This document shows positions 33,333-41,867 of a stretch of DNA of 59,397 nucleotides, one piece after another (position 1 is the stretch's first letter; every line of letters begins with the position of its first letter). Under the pieces are notes generated by a model, which saw nothing but the letters and a program-made list of their open reading frames with translations, was not told the DNA's origin and made no database searches. The position numbers and the translations under genes were made by a program. The DNA comes from an uncultured Bacteroidales bacterium (GTDB lineage: Bacteria; Bacteroidota; Bacteroidia; Bacteroidales; Paludibacteraceae), in contig CACWZZ010000020.1 in assembly GCA_902765485.1 (NCBI GenBank), forward strand, positions 1-59,397, written 5' to 3'.

Positions 33333-34218
33333 TCATGAGGCTTTTATCGCCGAGGCGATCGAGAGTGTGCTCTCGCAGCAATGCGATGAGGCGATGTGCA
33401 TCTATATAGGCGACGATGCTTCCACGGACGGTACCTCGTCGGTATGTCGTCGGTATGCGGCGCAGGACAAACGGATCGTGTATATACGGCGTGAGACGAA
33501 CATGGGGCTGGTGCGCAACACGATTGATTTATACCGCCGGATCATGGCGGACGGAGCGGATTATATCGCGATGCTGGACGGAGACGATTTTTGGTGCCAC
33601 GAGGGGAAACTGCAGATGCAAGTGGACTACCTGCGCGCGCACCCCGAATGCGGGTTCGTGCATACCGGCGGCAGGGTGCTCTCCGGCAGCAACAAATGGA
33701 CTTTCGGTCAACGGGAAGGGGTCTATGGGATTGATTCGCCGGGGTTCGCCAACTGCACGGTGGTTTTTCGGACAGAGTTGCTGGACGAGAAGGTGTTAGA
33801 AGCGATCGAAGCACAGGATTTTCGATGGTTGGATTACCCGCTGTACGGCGTTTTCTACCAGAAGACGAAATGGGCTTATTTGCCGGAGGAAACCGCCATT
33901 TGGCGGGATCATGAGTCCGTTTCGCAACCCCGAGAGGCGAAAGCGATCTTACGCAACCGCGAAGAGCGATGCCGGATGTGGCGATGGCTGGACACACAGT
34001 TTCCCGGAAAAGTGGGCTATTCGCAAGAAGTGGAAAAGAACTATTTATGCGAAGTGAGACTGAATTTGATTTACCAATTTGACGACCTTAGTCTGGTCAC
34101 TCCGGAGTTGCTAAAAGCCTACCAGCCGGGGAGTTGGAAGCAGAGAATGAAGAAAATAGGGCTCAAAAACAAGATATTTTATTCTATTTTGCGAAAATTT
34201 TCACAAAAATTTGCATAA
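33304..34218 (+). CDS. Glycosyltransferase family 2
   Basis: 304 aa from ATG 33304 (MIAVCIATYNHEAFIAEAIE); the longer frame upstream only reads the repeat and GT4 gene in a shadow frame. It is a GT-A enzyme with an inverting mechanism. The nucleotide-sugar site includes DDASTDGTS near 39-47, and the metal-binding DXD equivalent is MLDGDDFW near 93-100. It overlaps the GT4 end, so the pair is co-translated. The acceptor is unknown. Confidence 0.87.
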   Translation: MIAVCIATYNHEAFIAEAIESVLSQQCDEAMCIYIGDDASTDGTSSVCRRYAAQDKRIVYIRRETNMGLVRNTIDLYRRIMADGADYIAMLDGDDFWCHEGKLQMQVDYLRAHPECGFVHTGGRVLSGSNKWTFGQREGVYGIDSPGFANCTVVFRTELLDEKVLEAIEAQDFRWLDYPLYGVFYQKTKWAYLPEETAIWRDHESVSQPREAKAILRNREERCRMWRWLDTQFPGKVGYSQEVEKNYLCEVRLNLIYQFDDLSLVTPELLKAYQPGSWKQRMKKIGLKNKIFYSILRKFSQKFA

Positions 34219-34241
34219 ATCGCAAAAAAGCAGTATCTTTG
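34211..34241 (+). promoter_or_regulatory. Promoter of tonB
   Basis: -33 TTG 34211-34213, -7 TATCTTTG 34234-34241, spacer 20. It overlaps the end of the GT2 gene. Confidence 0.78.
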
Positions 34242-34303
34242 TAGCCGATTTTGAAATCTGAGTGCCTGCGGGCGGAAGATAAACGACCTAAAAAACACAA
34301 GAT

Positions 34304-34984
34304 ATGCAAGTAAAGAAGTCAGAAAATGCCAGTTTGGAGAAGGACAAACTCGTCTATGTATTGATGGGTTTGGTATTCGTACTCAGCGTTATATACGTAG
34401 CGCTGGAGTGGACTGAGCGCGAGGTCACAAAGTACGAAGTGACCGACACAGAGTTCCTCTTTGAGGAAGAGGTAGAGATTCAGCAGACGAGTCAAGAGAC
34501 TCCTCCCCCTCCCCCACCCCCTGCCGTACAGGAAGTGGAAGTGCTGAACGTAGTAGAGGATAACGTAGAGACCGAGTCAATCGAGGTGAACACCGAGGAC
34601 GACAAGGAAGCTGAAGTGGTTATCGCTGCGCCGGTAGAGGCTCCCGTTGAGGAAGAGGAAGAAGAGGTTGTCTTCGTCGTTGTTGAGACGATGCCGGAGT
34701 TCCCGGGTGGACAGCAGGCATTGTTCAAATACCTGAGCGAGAACGTGAAGTATCCGGTTATTGCGCAGGAGAACGGTATCCAAGGTCGTGTGATCTGCCA
34801 GTTCGTGGTGAACCGTGACGGTTCGATCGTTGATGTAGAGGTTGTTCGTTCGGGTGGAGATCCTTCGCTGGACAAAGAGGCTATCCGCGTCATCAAATCG
34901 ATGCCGAAATGGAAACCGGGTAAGCAGCGTGGTAAAGCCGTTCGCGTGAAATATACCGTGCCTGTTAATTTCAAGCTCCAATAA
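34304..34984 (+). CDS. tonB: TonB-family energy transducer
   Basis: 226 aa. An N-terminal membrane anchor lies at about 17-36 (YVLMGLVFVLSVIYVALEW). A periplasmic proline and acidic spacer follows (PPPPPPPAVQEVEV at 67-80, then Glu-rich stretches). The C-terminal TonB domain (145-226) contains the characteristic YPVIAQENGIQGRVICQFVV and ends VPVNFKLQ. It transmits proton-motive energy from ExbBD to outer-membrane receptors; no exbBD genes are in the window. It has its own promoter. Confidence 0.88.
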   Translation: MQVKKSENASLEKDKLVYVLMGLVFVLSVIYVALEWTEREVTKYEVTDTEFLFEEEVEIQQTSQETPPPPPPPAVQEVEVLNVVEDNVETESIEVNTEDDKEAEVVIAAPVEAPVEEEEEEVVFVVVETMPEFPGGQQALFKYLSENVKYPVIAQENGIQGRVICQFVVNRDGSIVDVEVVRSGGDPSLDKEAIRVIKSMPKWKPGKQRGKAVRVKYTVPVNFKLQ

Positions 34985-35033
34985 GCCATCAGCCGTCAGA
35001 AATCAGCCATCAGAAAGCTGAATACTGAATGTC
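34985..35033 (+). repeat. Family B repeat, intergenic tonB-recG
   Basis: GCCATCAGCCGTCAGAAATC followed by AGCCATCAG. It fills the whole gap between tonB and recG. Confidence 0.9.
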
Positions 35034-37158
35034 AATTATGGAGCTATCTCACAGAGATATAACGTATTGTAAGAATGTCGGTGCGAAGCGTGCCGACATT
35101 CTTCGTAAAGAATTGAAGGTGAATACCGCACTGGACATGGTGCGGCAGTATCCGTATAAGTATATCGACCGAAGCCGGTTCTATCGGATTGCGGAGATAG
35201 AGGACGAGGACACGTATGTGCAGATCGTTGGCGAAGTGACGGAATGGCACACGATCGGCATCGGTCGGGCGCAACGGCTGAGCGCCACCTTCAACGACGG
35301 AACGCACCAATGCGAGTTGGTGTGGTTCAAGGGCGTGCAGTATGTCAAGTTACAGCGCGGGATCAAATATCTGCTGTTCGGCAAGCCGAGCCGATTCAAT
35401 CACACCTATAATTTCGTTCATCCGGAGTTGACGCCGTGGAGCAAAGTGACGCCGGAGATGACGCAGGGTCTGGAGCCGTATTACAATACGACGGAGACCA
35501 TGAAGCGGCATGGGCTGAACTCCAAAGCGATACGAAATATCATTGCGGAGCTGATGCCGGAGCTGAAGATGGGTGTGCCGGACACGATGGGTGCAGATAT
35601 CTTGCAGCGATACCGTCTGATGGGCTTGACCGATGCGCTGGTGAATGTGCATTTCCCCAAAGACACACCGACGATGCAGGCGGCGCGGGCAAGGCTGAAA
35701 TTCGAGGAATTATTCTATATCCAGATGCAGTTGCTAAGGCAGATGAAGCGCAGGGAGCAGAACCCGGGCTTCGCGATGCCGATGGTGGGCAGCCGTTTTC
35801 ACGCCTTGTATAAGTCGCTGCCTTTTGACCTGACGGGTGCGCAGAAACGAGTGATTCATGAGATCCACGACGACCTGAAATCCGGACGCCAGATGAACCG
35901 ACTGCTGCAAGGTGATGTGGGTAGCGGCAAGACCTTAGTGGCGCTGCTATGCTGTCTGCTGGCTGTTGACAACGGCTATCAGACTTGTATCATGGCGCCG
36001 ACGGAGATATTGGCGAACCAGCATTACGAGACCCTGAAGGCATTCTTGGCGCCATTAGGCGACGCAGTACATATCGCTCTGTTAACCGGTTCGACGACCG
36101 CCAAGCAACGGGTGCCGATCCATGAGGGGCTGCTGAATGGCACAATCCATATATTAATAGGTACGCACGCGCTCATAGAGGACACGGTGCAGTGGCAGAA
36201 CTTAGGGTTCGTCGTGATCGACGAGCAGCACCGTTTCGGCGTGGCGCAGCGGGCGAAACTATGGGGGAAATCAGCTGTCAGCCATCAGAATTCAGCCGTC
36301 AGTATTCCGCCGCATATCCTGGTCATGACGGCTACGCCTATTCCGCGCACCTTGGCGATGACCGTCTATGGCGATCTGCATGTGAGTATCATCGATGAGC
36401 TGCCGCCGGGACGCAAGCCGGTGCAGACCATCCATTATAATATCAATCGCCGGGCGCAGGTGTATGCCTTCTTGCGCAAACAGATCCAAGAAGGGAGGCA
36501 GGTCTATGTGGTTTATCCGCTGATCAAAGAGAATGAGAAACTGGACTTGCAGGACCTGCAGAACGGTTTTAATGAGTTATGCGAGGCGTTCCCGGAATAT
36601 AAGATTTCCATGGTGCACGGTCAGATGAAAGCGGCGGACAAGGACCTGCAGATGCAGCGGTTTGCGAGTGGAGAGACCCAGATTCTGGTAGCGACGACCG
36701 TCATTGAGGTGGGCGTGAACGTACCGAACGCGACGGTGATGATGATCCAGAACGCAGAGCGGTTCGGGCTGAGCCAGTTGCACCAGTTACGCGGACGTGT
36801 GGGTCGCGGCGGAGACCAGAGTTACTGCCTGCTGCTGACCGACTTGGAGATCAGCGGCGATACGCGCAAACGGATGGATATCATGGTGGCTACCAACGAC
36901 GGTTTCCGCATCGCGGAGGAGGACTTGCGTCTGCGCGGCGCGGGCGATATAGACGGCACCCAGCAGTCGGGTATTCCCTTTGATCTGCATATAGCCAACC
37001 TGTCCACAGACGGTCAGTTGCTGACGCTGGCACGACAGGCAGCGATGGATATTCTGGACAAAGATCCGATGCTGGAGGACGAGATGAACCGGATATACAA
37101 AAGAAGACTCGACACCTTGCGGATCGAGTCTCCTCAGAATTGGAGCGAAATAAGCTGA
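35029..37158 (+). CDS. recG: ATP-dependent DNA helicase RecG
   Basis: 709 aa (Met at 35029 or 35038). It remodels stalled forks and Holliday junctions. An N-terminal wedge/OB domain lies at about 1-200. Walker A is GDVGSGKT near 302-309, the DEQHRFG box near 401-407, and QLRGRVGRG near 588-596, followed by the TRG region. Between the DEQH box and motif III (TATPIPRT) sits SAVSHQNSAVSIPPH, a family B insertion (36269-36306) of about 12 residues. All helicase motifs are intact. Confidence 0.93.
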   Translation: MSIMELSHRDITYCKNVGAKRADILRKELKVNTALDMVRQYPYKYIDRSRFYRIAEIEDEDTYVQIVGEVTEWHTIGIGRAQRLSATFNDGTHQCELVWFKGVQYVKLQRGIKYLLFGKPSRFNHTYNFVHPELTPWSKVTPEMTQGLEPYYNTTETMKRHGLNSKAIRNIIAELMPELKMGVPDTMGADILQRYRLMGLTDALVNVHFPKDTPTMQAARARLKFEELFYIQMQLLRQMKRREQNPGFAMPMVGSRFHALYKSLPFDLTGAQKRVIHEIHDDLKSGRQMNRLLQGDVGSGKTLVALLCCLLAVDNGYQTCIMAPTEILANQHYETLKAFLAPLGDAVHIALLTGSTTAKQRVPIHEGLLNGTIHILIGTHALIEDTVQWQNLGFVVIDEQHRFGVAQRAKLWGKSAVSHQNSAVSIPPHILVMTATPIPRTLAMTVYGDLHVSIIDELPPGRKPVQTIHYNINRRAQVYAFLRKQIQEGRQVYVVYPLIKENEKLDLQDLQNGFNELCEAFPEYKISMVHGQMKAADKDLQMQRFASGETQILVATTVIEVGVNVPNATVMMIQNAERFGLSQLHQLRGRVGRGGDQSYCLLLTDLEISGDTRKRMDIMVATNDGFRIAEEDLRLRGAGDIDGTQQSGIPFDLHIANLSTDGQLLTLARQAAMDILDKDPMLEDEMNRIYKRRLDTLRIESPQNWSEIS
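36269..36306 (+). repeat. Family B repeat in recG
   Basis: TCAGCTGTCAGCCATCAGAA followed by TTCAGCCGTCAG, read as SAVSHQNSAVS. Confidence 0.92.
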
Positions 37159-37356
37159 TTACTTATCGTCGTTAGCGTGCAATGACTGCACATAACGGGC
37201 ATGTGCCATCTTAACTCGCTTCAGCTCACTCGGTTTGTCGAATTGCTGACGGCGACGGAGCTCTTTTACGACACCCGTCTTATCGAATTTGCGTTTGAAT
37301 TTCTTAATCGCGCGCTCGATGTTCTCAGCTTTCGCGTTCGGCAAGAAGATTGCAAT
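37159..37356 (-). CDS. rpsU: Ribosomal protein bS21
   Basis: About 61-65 aa basic small-subunit protein (ENIERAIKKFKRKFDKTGVV). The frame has no ATG or GTG. TTG at 37344 gives 61 residues. ATT at 37356 gives 65 residues and puts ENIE at residues 11-14, close to the usual bS21 N-terminus, with a GGAG 11 bases upstream (37368-37371). I give the longer coordinate but the start is uncertain. A promoter and a leader of about 110 bases with two hairpins suggest post-transcriptional control. bS21 is linked to anti-Shine-Dalgarno masking in Bacteroidota. Confidence 0.85.
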   Translation of the reverse strand: MAIFLPNAKAENIERAIKKFKRKFDKTGVVKELRRRQQFDKPSELKRVKMAHARYVQSLHANDDK

Positions 37357-37465
37357 GGTTTATACCGCTCCGCTAAATAAACGGGCAACTTCTGCCTCCG
37401 CTCTCCCCAAAAATTAAAATTTTCGGGGACCCCATTTAGGGGTTTAGTGCTTATTCGAGCGAAAA
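37357..37465 (-). promoter_or_regulatory. Structured rpsU leader
   Basis: On the minus strand it contains CCCC-TAAAT-GGGG, then CCCCGAAAATT / AATTTTTGGGG, then GGCA-GAAG-TTGCC, ending in a GGAG element near the start. This is a plausible autoregulatory leader, an inference. Confidence 0.5.
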
Positions 37466-37471
37466 AGCGTG

Positions 37472-37502
37472 CAAAATTACAACAAATATTTGAATTGACC
37501 AA
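37472..37502 (-). promoter_or_regulatory. Promoter of rpsU
   Basis: Minus strand: -33 TTG 37500-37502, -7 TAATTTTG 37472-37479, spacer 20. Confidence 0.78.
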
Positions 37503-37519
37503 ATTTTAGGACGTTTTTT

Positions 37520-37550
37520 TTGCATAAATGCGTTTTTTTTTGTACTTTTG
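37520..37550 (+). promoter_or_regulatory. Promoter of tcdA
   Basis: -33 TTG 37520-37522, -7 TACTTTTG 37543-37550, spacer 20. The ATG follows at 37570. Confidence 0.8.
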
Positions 37551-37569
37551 CACCCTAAATCAATACAGA

Positions 37570-38262
37570 ATGGACGAATTCTTCTCAAGAAGCGAAGCAT
37601 TATTGGGTGCCGAAGCGATGGAAGCGCTTCGTACAAAACGGGTGATCCTGTTCGGCGTCGGAGGCGTGGGTTCATGGTGCGCAGAGGCACTAGTTCGGAC
37701 GGGATTAACGCATCTGACTATTGTGGATGGCGACACCGTACAGCCGTCTAATGTCAACCGGCAGCTGCCGGCAACGAGGGAGACCTTGGGACGTCCCAAA
37801 GTGGAGGTGCTGCGCGAAAGGCTGCTAACCATCAATCCCGAAGCGGAGATAGTGGCAGTTTTTGAAAACTACTTTGCGGACGGAAAAACCGAGAGCGGTG
37901 CAGATCTGAAGATCTGTGAATACGACTACGTCATCGATGCGATCGATTCCGTGGCGGCAAAGACAGACCTTATTTTATGCGCGACGCGCACGCGAGGGGT
38001 GAAGATATTCAGCTCCATGGGTGCCGCACTCCGCTTCGATCCGACCAAAGTGACGACAGGCGAACTGATGTCCATTCAAGGCGACGCACTCGCCAAAGCC
38101 GTGCGCGCACGCATGAAGCGAATAGGTCTTCACCCGTATAGAAAAGTGAAATGCGTCTATTCGACGGAGCAACCGCAACAATGCGCCACCCGGGGCAGCC
38201 TCATGCAAGTCACCGCCGTCTTCGGCTGCACGTTAGCAAGCATGGTGATCGGAGACATGTGA
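37570..38262 (+). CDS. tcdA: tRNA threonylcarbamoyladenosine dehydratase (ThiF/E1-like)
   Basis: 230 aa from the ATG after the promoter. It uses ATP to cyclise t6A37 of tRNA to ct6A. The nucleotide loop GVGGVGSW is near 28-35, the conserved DGDTVQPSNVNRQ near 55-67, and the C-terminal AdoMet-family-like core is usual for the TcdA/CsdL group. The window also carries TsaB of the upstream t6A pathway. It is convergent with the methylase gene across a repeat-rich gap. Confidence 0.88.
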   Translation: MDEFFSRSEALLGAEAMEALRTKRVILFGVGGVGSWCAEALVRTGLTHLTIVDGDTVQPSNVNRQLPATRETLGRPKVEVLRERLLTINPEAEIVAVFENYFADGKTESGADLKICEYDYVIDAIDSVAAKTDLILCATRTRGVKIFSSMGAALRFDPTKVTTGELMSIQGDALAKAVRARMKRIGLHPYRKVKCVYSTEQPQQCATRGSLMQVTAVFGCTLASMVIGDM

Positions 38263-38360
38263 TTTTTAGTGGACAGGGGCCGGGCAGAGGCAGGAGAGAG
38301 GGTCGGCAATGGGTAACGGATGACTAAGAATATACAAGAACATATAACGATTTGAGTAGC

Positions 38361-38379
38361 CCCCGAATCCGATTCGGGG
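38361..38379. terminator. Hairpin CCCCGAATC / GATTCGGGG
   Basis: A 9-bp perfect stem with a one-base loop. It may serve as a terminator for tcdA, but the following T/A run is weak. Confidence 0.45.
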
Positions 38380-38400
38380 TAAAAGAAGAAAAAATTTGAC

Positions 38401-38574
38401 ATGGCAGAAATGGCAAAAGTGGCAAAAAAATGATATTGCATTATTTGCACTATTTGCACTTTGATGAGCGAAAGTGCAAAAAGTGCAGAAAGTGCAAGGC
38501 AAAAAAATGACATGACCGGATTGACCGGATTGACCGTTTGGGGTGAAACGGTCAAAAAGGTCAAAACGGTCAGA
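38401..38574. repeat. Three 9-bp repeat arrays separated by A7TGA-type spacers
   Basis: Array 1 has three TGGCAAAAG-like units. Array 2 has TTTGCACTA/TTTGCACTT facing AAAGTGCAA units. Array 3 has GACCGGATT units facing AAACGGTCA units. AAAAAAATGACAT or a close variant precedes each array. Arrays 2 and 3 can each fold into a long stem. Confidence 0.85.
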
Positions 38575-38640
38575 ACAAAAATTTATATACCGGATGTAAA
38601 GGATTTTAGGATGGGTGTTTAGTTTTTTAGGAAAAAGACA

Positions 38641-39834
38641 CTATTTTATTCCAATAAAGTCGCTTAGCGGTCTCAAACGCGCACGATAGGTATTGATACG
38701 CTGCTTAAGATTAGAGGGAAGTTTCTTTGGGCGTGTTGGATGGTTATCAAAAGGTATAACGATGTAATATGCTGCATGTTCCGGATGAAAACCATGTTTC
38801 TCCAATGTCTCTTTTGTCCAGATTGAGAATGAGCCTTCCTTACCTTTCTTGATATGGAAGAGTTGTGCCTCTTTTCCGTCCGTGTGCAGTAAGACATAGC
38901 GCATCTTCTCAAATCCCGGTGTCACTTGCAAAGAGCCTTCACTATCTCCTGCACGCATATAACAAATGCCTTTCTCTATCATTAGCTCGCGTGTTTCTTT
39001 GCGGGCGTGGTTAACAATCACCATTGTTTCCTCCGGTGTTTCGCTTATCTTGCGCAAGAACTTCTCTGCGATATTAGGATCTGAGATTTCCACTCTTCTT
39101 CGAATTCCTAATTGCAGAAATTCTTCTGATTGATCTATGCCTATAAACTTGCGTCCGAGAAGATTTGCAGCAATACCTGTAGTGCATGAACCGGCAAATG
39201 GATCTAATATAGTATCGCCTTCGTGTGTACAAGCAAGAATAATTCTATATAGCAAACGTAATGGCTTCTGCGTTGGGTGTTTACCTTGCTCTTTCTCCCA
39301 TCTGCTAACCGCCGGAATACGCCACACATCTGTCATTTGTGTGCCGCCGTTCAACTGTTTCATAGTCTCATAGTTGAACTTGTGCGTTTTTTGCGCATGT
39401 TTGCGCGCCCAAATGATGAGTTCGGTAGAGAAATTAAAATACTTGCATGACAAATTAGGTGGTGGGTCGGTTTTCTGCCAAGTGATGGTATTAAGCACTT
39501 TGTATCCTAATTCTTGCAGGCAGCGCATTACTACATGTATATTATGGTGTGTGCCGCTAATCCAGATTGTGCCGTTTTCTTTGAGTTTCGGGCGACAGAG
39601 TTCCAACCAACGGCGGTTAAAGTCGTAGATGTATTCGGGTGTGCCGCCTTTGTCCCATTCTCCTTTATCCACGCACACTTGTTTGCCACTTTGCACACTT
39701 ATTCCGCCGTTGCTAAGGAAATATGGCGGATCAGCAAAGATAGCATCAATAGAGTTATCCTCTACTTCTTTCAACCGCTCCATGCAATCACCTTGCAAGA
39801 TCCGAAAGTCGGGATATGTAGCGCTATTTAACAT
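38641..39834 (-). CDS. DpnA-type DNA adenine methyltransferase with C-terminal extension
   Basis: 397 aa. It is probably an N6-adenine methylase of the beta order: DPPYFLSNGG (near 35-44) precedes the AdoMet motif DPFAGSC (near 213-219). The stretches SNGGISVQSGKQVCVDKGEWDK and QKTDPPPNLSCKYFNFSTEL closely follow DpnA of the DpnII system, which can methylate GATC on single-stranded DNA. The known DpnA ends near residue 268. Here about 125 extra residues follow, with unrecognised function. The start overlaps the endonuclease stop by 11 bases. Confidence 0.88.
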   Translation of the reverse strand: MLNSATYPDFRILQGDCMERLKEVEDNSIDAIFADPPYFLSNGGISVQSGKQVCVDKGEWDKGGTPEYIYDFNRRWLELCRPKLKENGTIWISGTHHNIHVVMRCLQELGYKVLNTITWQKTDPPPNLSCKYFNFSTELIIWARKHAQKTHKFNYETMKQLNGGTQMTDVWRIPAVSRWEKEQGKHPTQKPLRLLYRIILACTHEGDTILDPFAGSCTTGIAANLLGRKFIGIDQSEEFLQLGIRRRVEISDPNIAEKFLRKISETPEETMVIVNHARKETRELMIEKGICYMRAGDSEGSLQVTPGFEKMRYVLLHTDGKEAQLFHIKKGKEGSFSIWTKETLEKHGFHPEHAAYYIVIPFDNHPTRPKKLPSNLKQRINTYRARLRPLSDFIGIK

Positions 39835-40657
39835 GTGCGATAAATTCGGTAATGGTTGTTAGATTATAGATACTTGGAATAGCCGCAAACGCTTCTTCTA
39901 GTTTATTGCGAGCCGAGTTCCAACCGATACCATCAGTTATCCAGACAAACTCAAAGCCGGGCACACCATTCACTTTCGGCGCGACATCTGTATAGGAACG
40001 GGCTACTTCGTTGAGTTTAGAACCTCCTCCGGAATAGAAATTCACTTCTATGAGATAGGTTTTTTCCTTGGCGGAGATTACAAAGTCGAAGACTTTCTGG
40101 TCTGTTCCTAGCACCGCAGAAATAGCAGGATATTCTTTAGAGGATACCTGTTCGCGATATTTGATCCCGGCATTATCAAAGATTCGTGCGACAAGCGTTT
40201 CTGTTATCTCTCCGCTTCTGTTTTTGCGTGCGTTCGTATCAAGACCCGTTTCCACACCAAAGACATAATCCACAAGGTCTTTCACCTCTTTATTTTGGAA
40301 CACTTTATCCAAACCTGTACCCTCAATGAATTTCATTACTCCATCTACCGAACTAAACAAGGTATGAATGGACTGCATGGAGCCATCATAGTCGATGTAC
40401 TTTTTATCGTCCTTCTTACGCGTTGCGATGAGGATATCCATTACTTCGAAAACACGTTTGTCACGATTCCAAAGCGCCTCAACTGCTTCACGAAGATTGT
40501 CTTTTCCGATGAGGTAATTGAGCGTGTTGAGACTGATTTCTATATCCGCTACATTGCGAGCTATTTTCGGGAAATCGCAATAGAAATCGAGTGTTGCGTT
40601 TGTTTCTCGCAACTGCGACATAAATAGGTTAAATTGTGCTGTAGTATGTGCTGCCAT
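39824..40657 (-). CDS. DpnII-type restriction endonuclease (GATC)
   Basis: 277 aa. Key segments match the DpnII/MboI endonuclease family: LNTLNYLIG (near 44-52), LVDYVFGVETGLDTNARKNR (near 128-147), FDFVIS and YLIEVNFYSGGGSKLNE (near 193-218, the probable metal site), and FVWITDGIGW. It is expected to cut unmethylated GATC. It lies between the two methylase genes (order dpnM-like, endonuclease, dpnA-like), unlike the M-A-B order of the Streptococcus cassette. It is probably co-transcribed with both. Confidence 0.9.
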   Translation of the reverse strand: MAAHTTAQFNLFMSQLRETNATLDFYCDFPKIARNVADIEISLNTLNYLIGKDNLREAVEALWNRDKRVFEVMDILIATRKKDDKKYIDYDGSMQSIHTLFSSVDGVMKFIEGTGLDKVFQNKEVKDLVDYVFGVETGLDTNARKNRSGEITETLVARIFDNAGIKYREQVSSKEYPAISAVLGTDQKVFDFVISAKEKTYLIEVNFYSGGGSKLNEVARSYTDVAPKVNGVPGFEFVWITDGIGWNSARNKLEEAFAAIPSIYNLTTITEFIAHVK

Positions 40658-40660
40658 AGT

Positions 40661-41572
40661 TTAGAATAAATGGGGTTGTTTAACATCTTTATAATTGTGA
40701 ACCAAAATCTCTGTCAGTTTGCCACGCTTGCTGGCATTTGCGTTCACACTCCGCGAAGCCCACACACGTTCAATGATGTATGGAGAATAAAGAGCGTCAA
40801 AGAAACCGTCTTGACAATCCGAATTACTCAACATGAAATGATAACCGGACGCGGCAACAGTATCGCAAAATTCTTTGAGACGAATTTGCGCAAGGTCATT
40901 AAAAGCCTCTTTGGTATAATCATTGAAACTGCTTGTGTTGTTCAAAGGACGATAAGGCGGATCAAAATAAAAGAGCGTCTTTCCTTCAGCGAAAGGAAAT
41001 ATTTGCTGATAATCGCCGGTATATATCTTTACCTTTTGTAACAGTTCGCTATCTGCGTAAATCGTTTTGGCATCGCATATTTGAGGATAATCATATCTGC
41101 CGAAAGGCACATTGAAAAGCCCTGCTTTATTGACACGAAAAAGGCCATTAAAGCAAGTACGGTTCAGGAAAAAGAATAGCGTTGTGTTTCGGAGTGGGTC
41201 TAATGATTTGGTGTTAAACTCATCACGTCGCTGCATATAGAAAGCTTTGCGTTCATCTTCGGAAGTGAGCGCATAATACTCCGTTTGGATCTGTTGCAAG
41301 GCCTCCACCAATTCAGACGGATGGTCGCGCACCACTTTGTAGCACGTTGTCAAATCCGGATTGATGTCGTTAATAACGGCTGTTTGGATATTGGAATGCG
41401 CACGTAGCATATAAAAGAGCATAGCTCCCCCGCCCACAAAGGGCTCTATGTACGTCACATCTCTCCATTCATCAAAATCAGCCGGAAGCAAAGCTTCTAA
41501 TTGCTCAAGGAGCTGTGTTTTGCCACCAACCCACTTAACAAATGGTTTGGCGACCGATTCGGTTAATTTCAT
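40661..41572 (-). CDS. Dam/DpnM-type N6-adenine methyltransferase (GATC)
   Basis: 303 aa. The AdoMet motif PFVKWVGGKTQLL is at 10-22, FVGGGAMLF near 44-52, and the catalytic DPPY near 196-199. This is the alpha order seen in Dam and DpnM. It protects double-stranded GATC sites. It is the first gene of the restriction-modification operon. A stem (GATAGCA 41575-41581 / TGCTATC 41592-41598) sits three bases before the ATG and could limit translation. No standard promoter is visible. Confidence 0.92.
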   Translation of the reverse strand: MKLTESVAKPFVKWVGGKTQLLEQLEALLPADFDEWRDVTYIEPFVGGGAMLFYMLRAHSNIQTAVINDINPDLTTCYKVVRDHPSELVEALQQIQTEYYALTSEDERKAFYMQRRDEFNTKSLDPLRNTTLFFFLNRTCFNGLFRVNKAGLFNVPFGRYDYPQICDAKTIYADSELLQKVKIYTGDYQQIFPFAEGKTLFYFDPPYRPLNNTSSFNDYTKEAFNDLAQIRLKEFCDTVAASGYHFMLSNSDCQDGFFDALYSPYIIERVWASRSVNANASKRGKLTEILVHNYKDVKQPHLF

Positions 41573-41867
41573 CAGATAGCATTTTGCTGTCTGCTATCTT
41601 TACTATTCTGCTCTACGACCACACAAACGGCAAGAATACACACAAAAAATGCGGGCAAACTTGCTCGCACTGTGGTCGTAGGAAAAGCACCAATAGAAAG
41701 ACAAGTCGCCCGCGTAGTCTGCGGGTTTGCTTTTGGTCTTTCTAATTTGCTTATTCTTGAAATTTCCTACGTTTCAGTGCGAATAGACAAATAGCAAACG
41801 CTAATTAATAAAAATATGTTTACTCCGCCGCTGCGGACGTATATATGTCAGTTAAATTTCTCGGTTC
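41573..41867. other. Intergenic region with nested inverted repeats
   Basis: 295 bases between dpnM-like and the DpnD-like gene. An 11-bp perfect inverted repeat (CTACGACCACA 41613-41623 / TGTGGTCGTAG 41671-41681) encloses an inner stem (TGCGGGCAA/TTGCTCGCA). A second inverted repeat, AGAAAGAC 41695-41702 / GTCTTTCT 41736-41743, encloses GCCCGC/GCGGGT. No gene is supported. It could encode a structured RNA or be a small mobile-element remnant. Confidence 0.6.
41575..41598 (-). promoter_or_regulatory. Hairpin at the dpnM-like start codon
   Basis: A 7-bp perfect stem GATAGCA/TGCTATC with a 10-base loop, ending three bases upstream of the ATG. Confidence 0.5.

Larger units (their letters stand above)
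38263..38640. other. Intergenic region of hairpin-forming 9-bp arrays
   Basis: 378 bases without a gene between convergent tcdA and the DpnA-like gene. It contains a perfect hairpin (38361-38379) and three 9-bp arrays (38401-38574), two of them inverted repeats. Confidence 0.7.
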
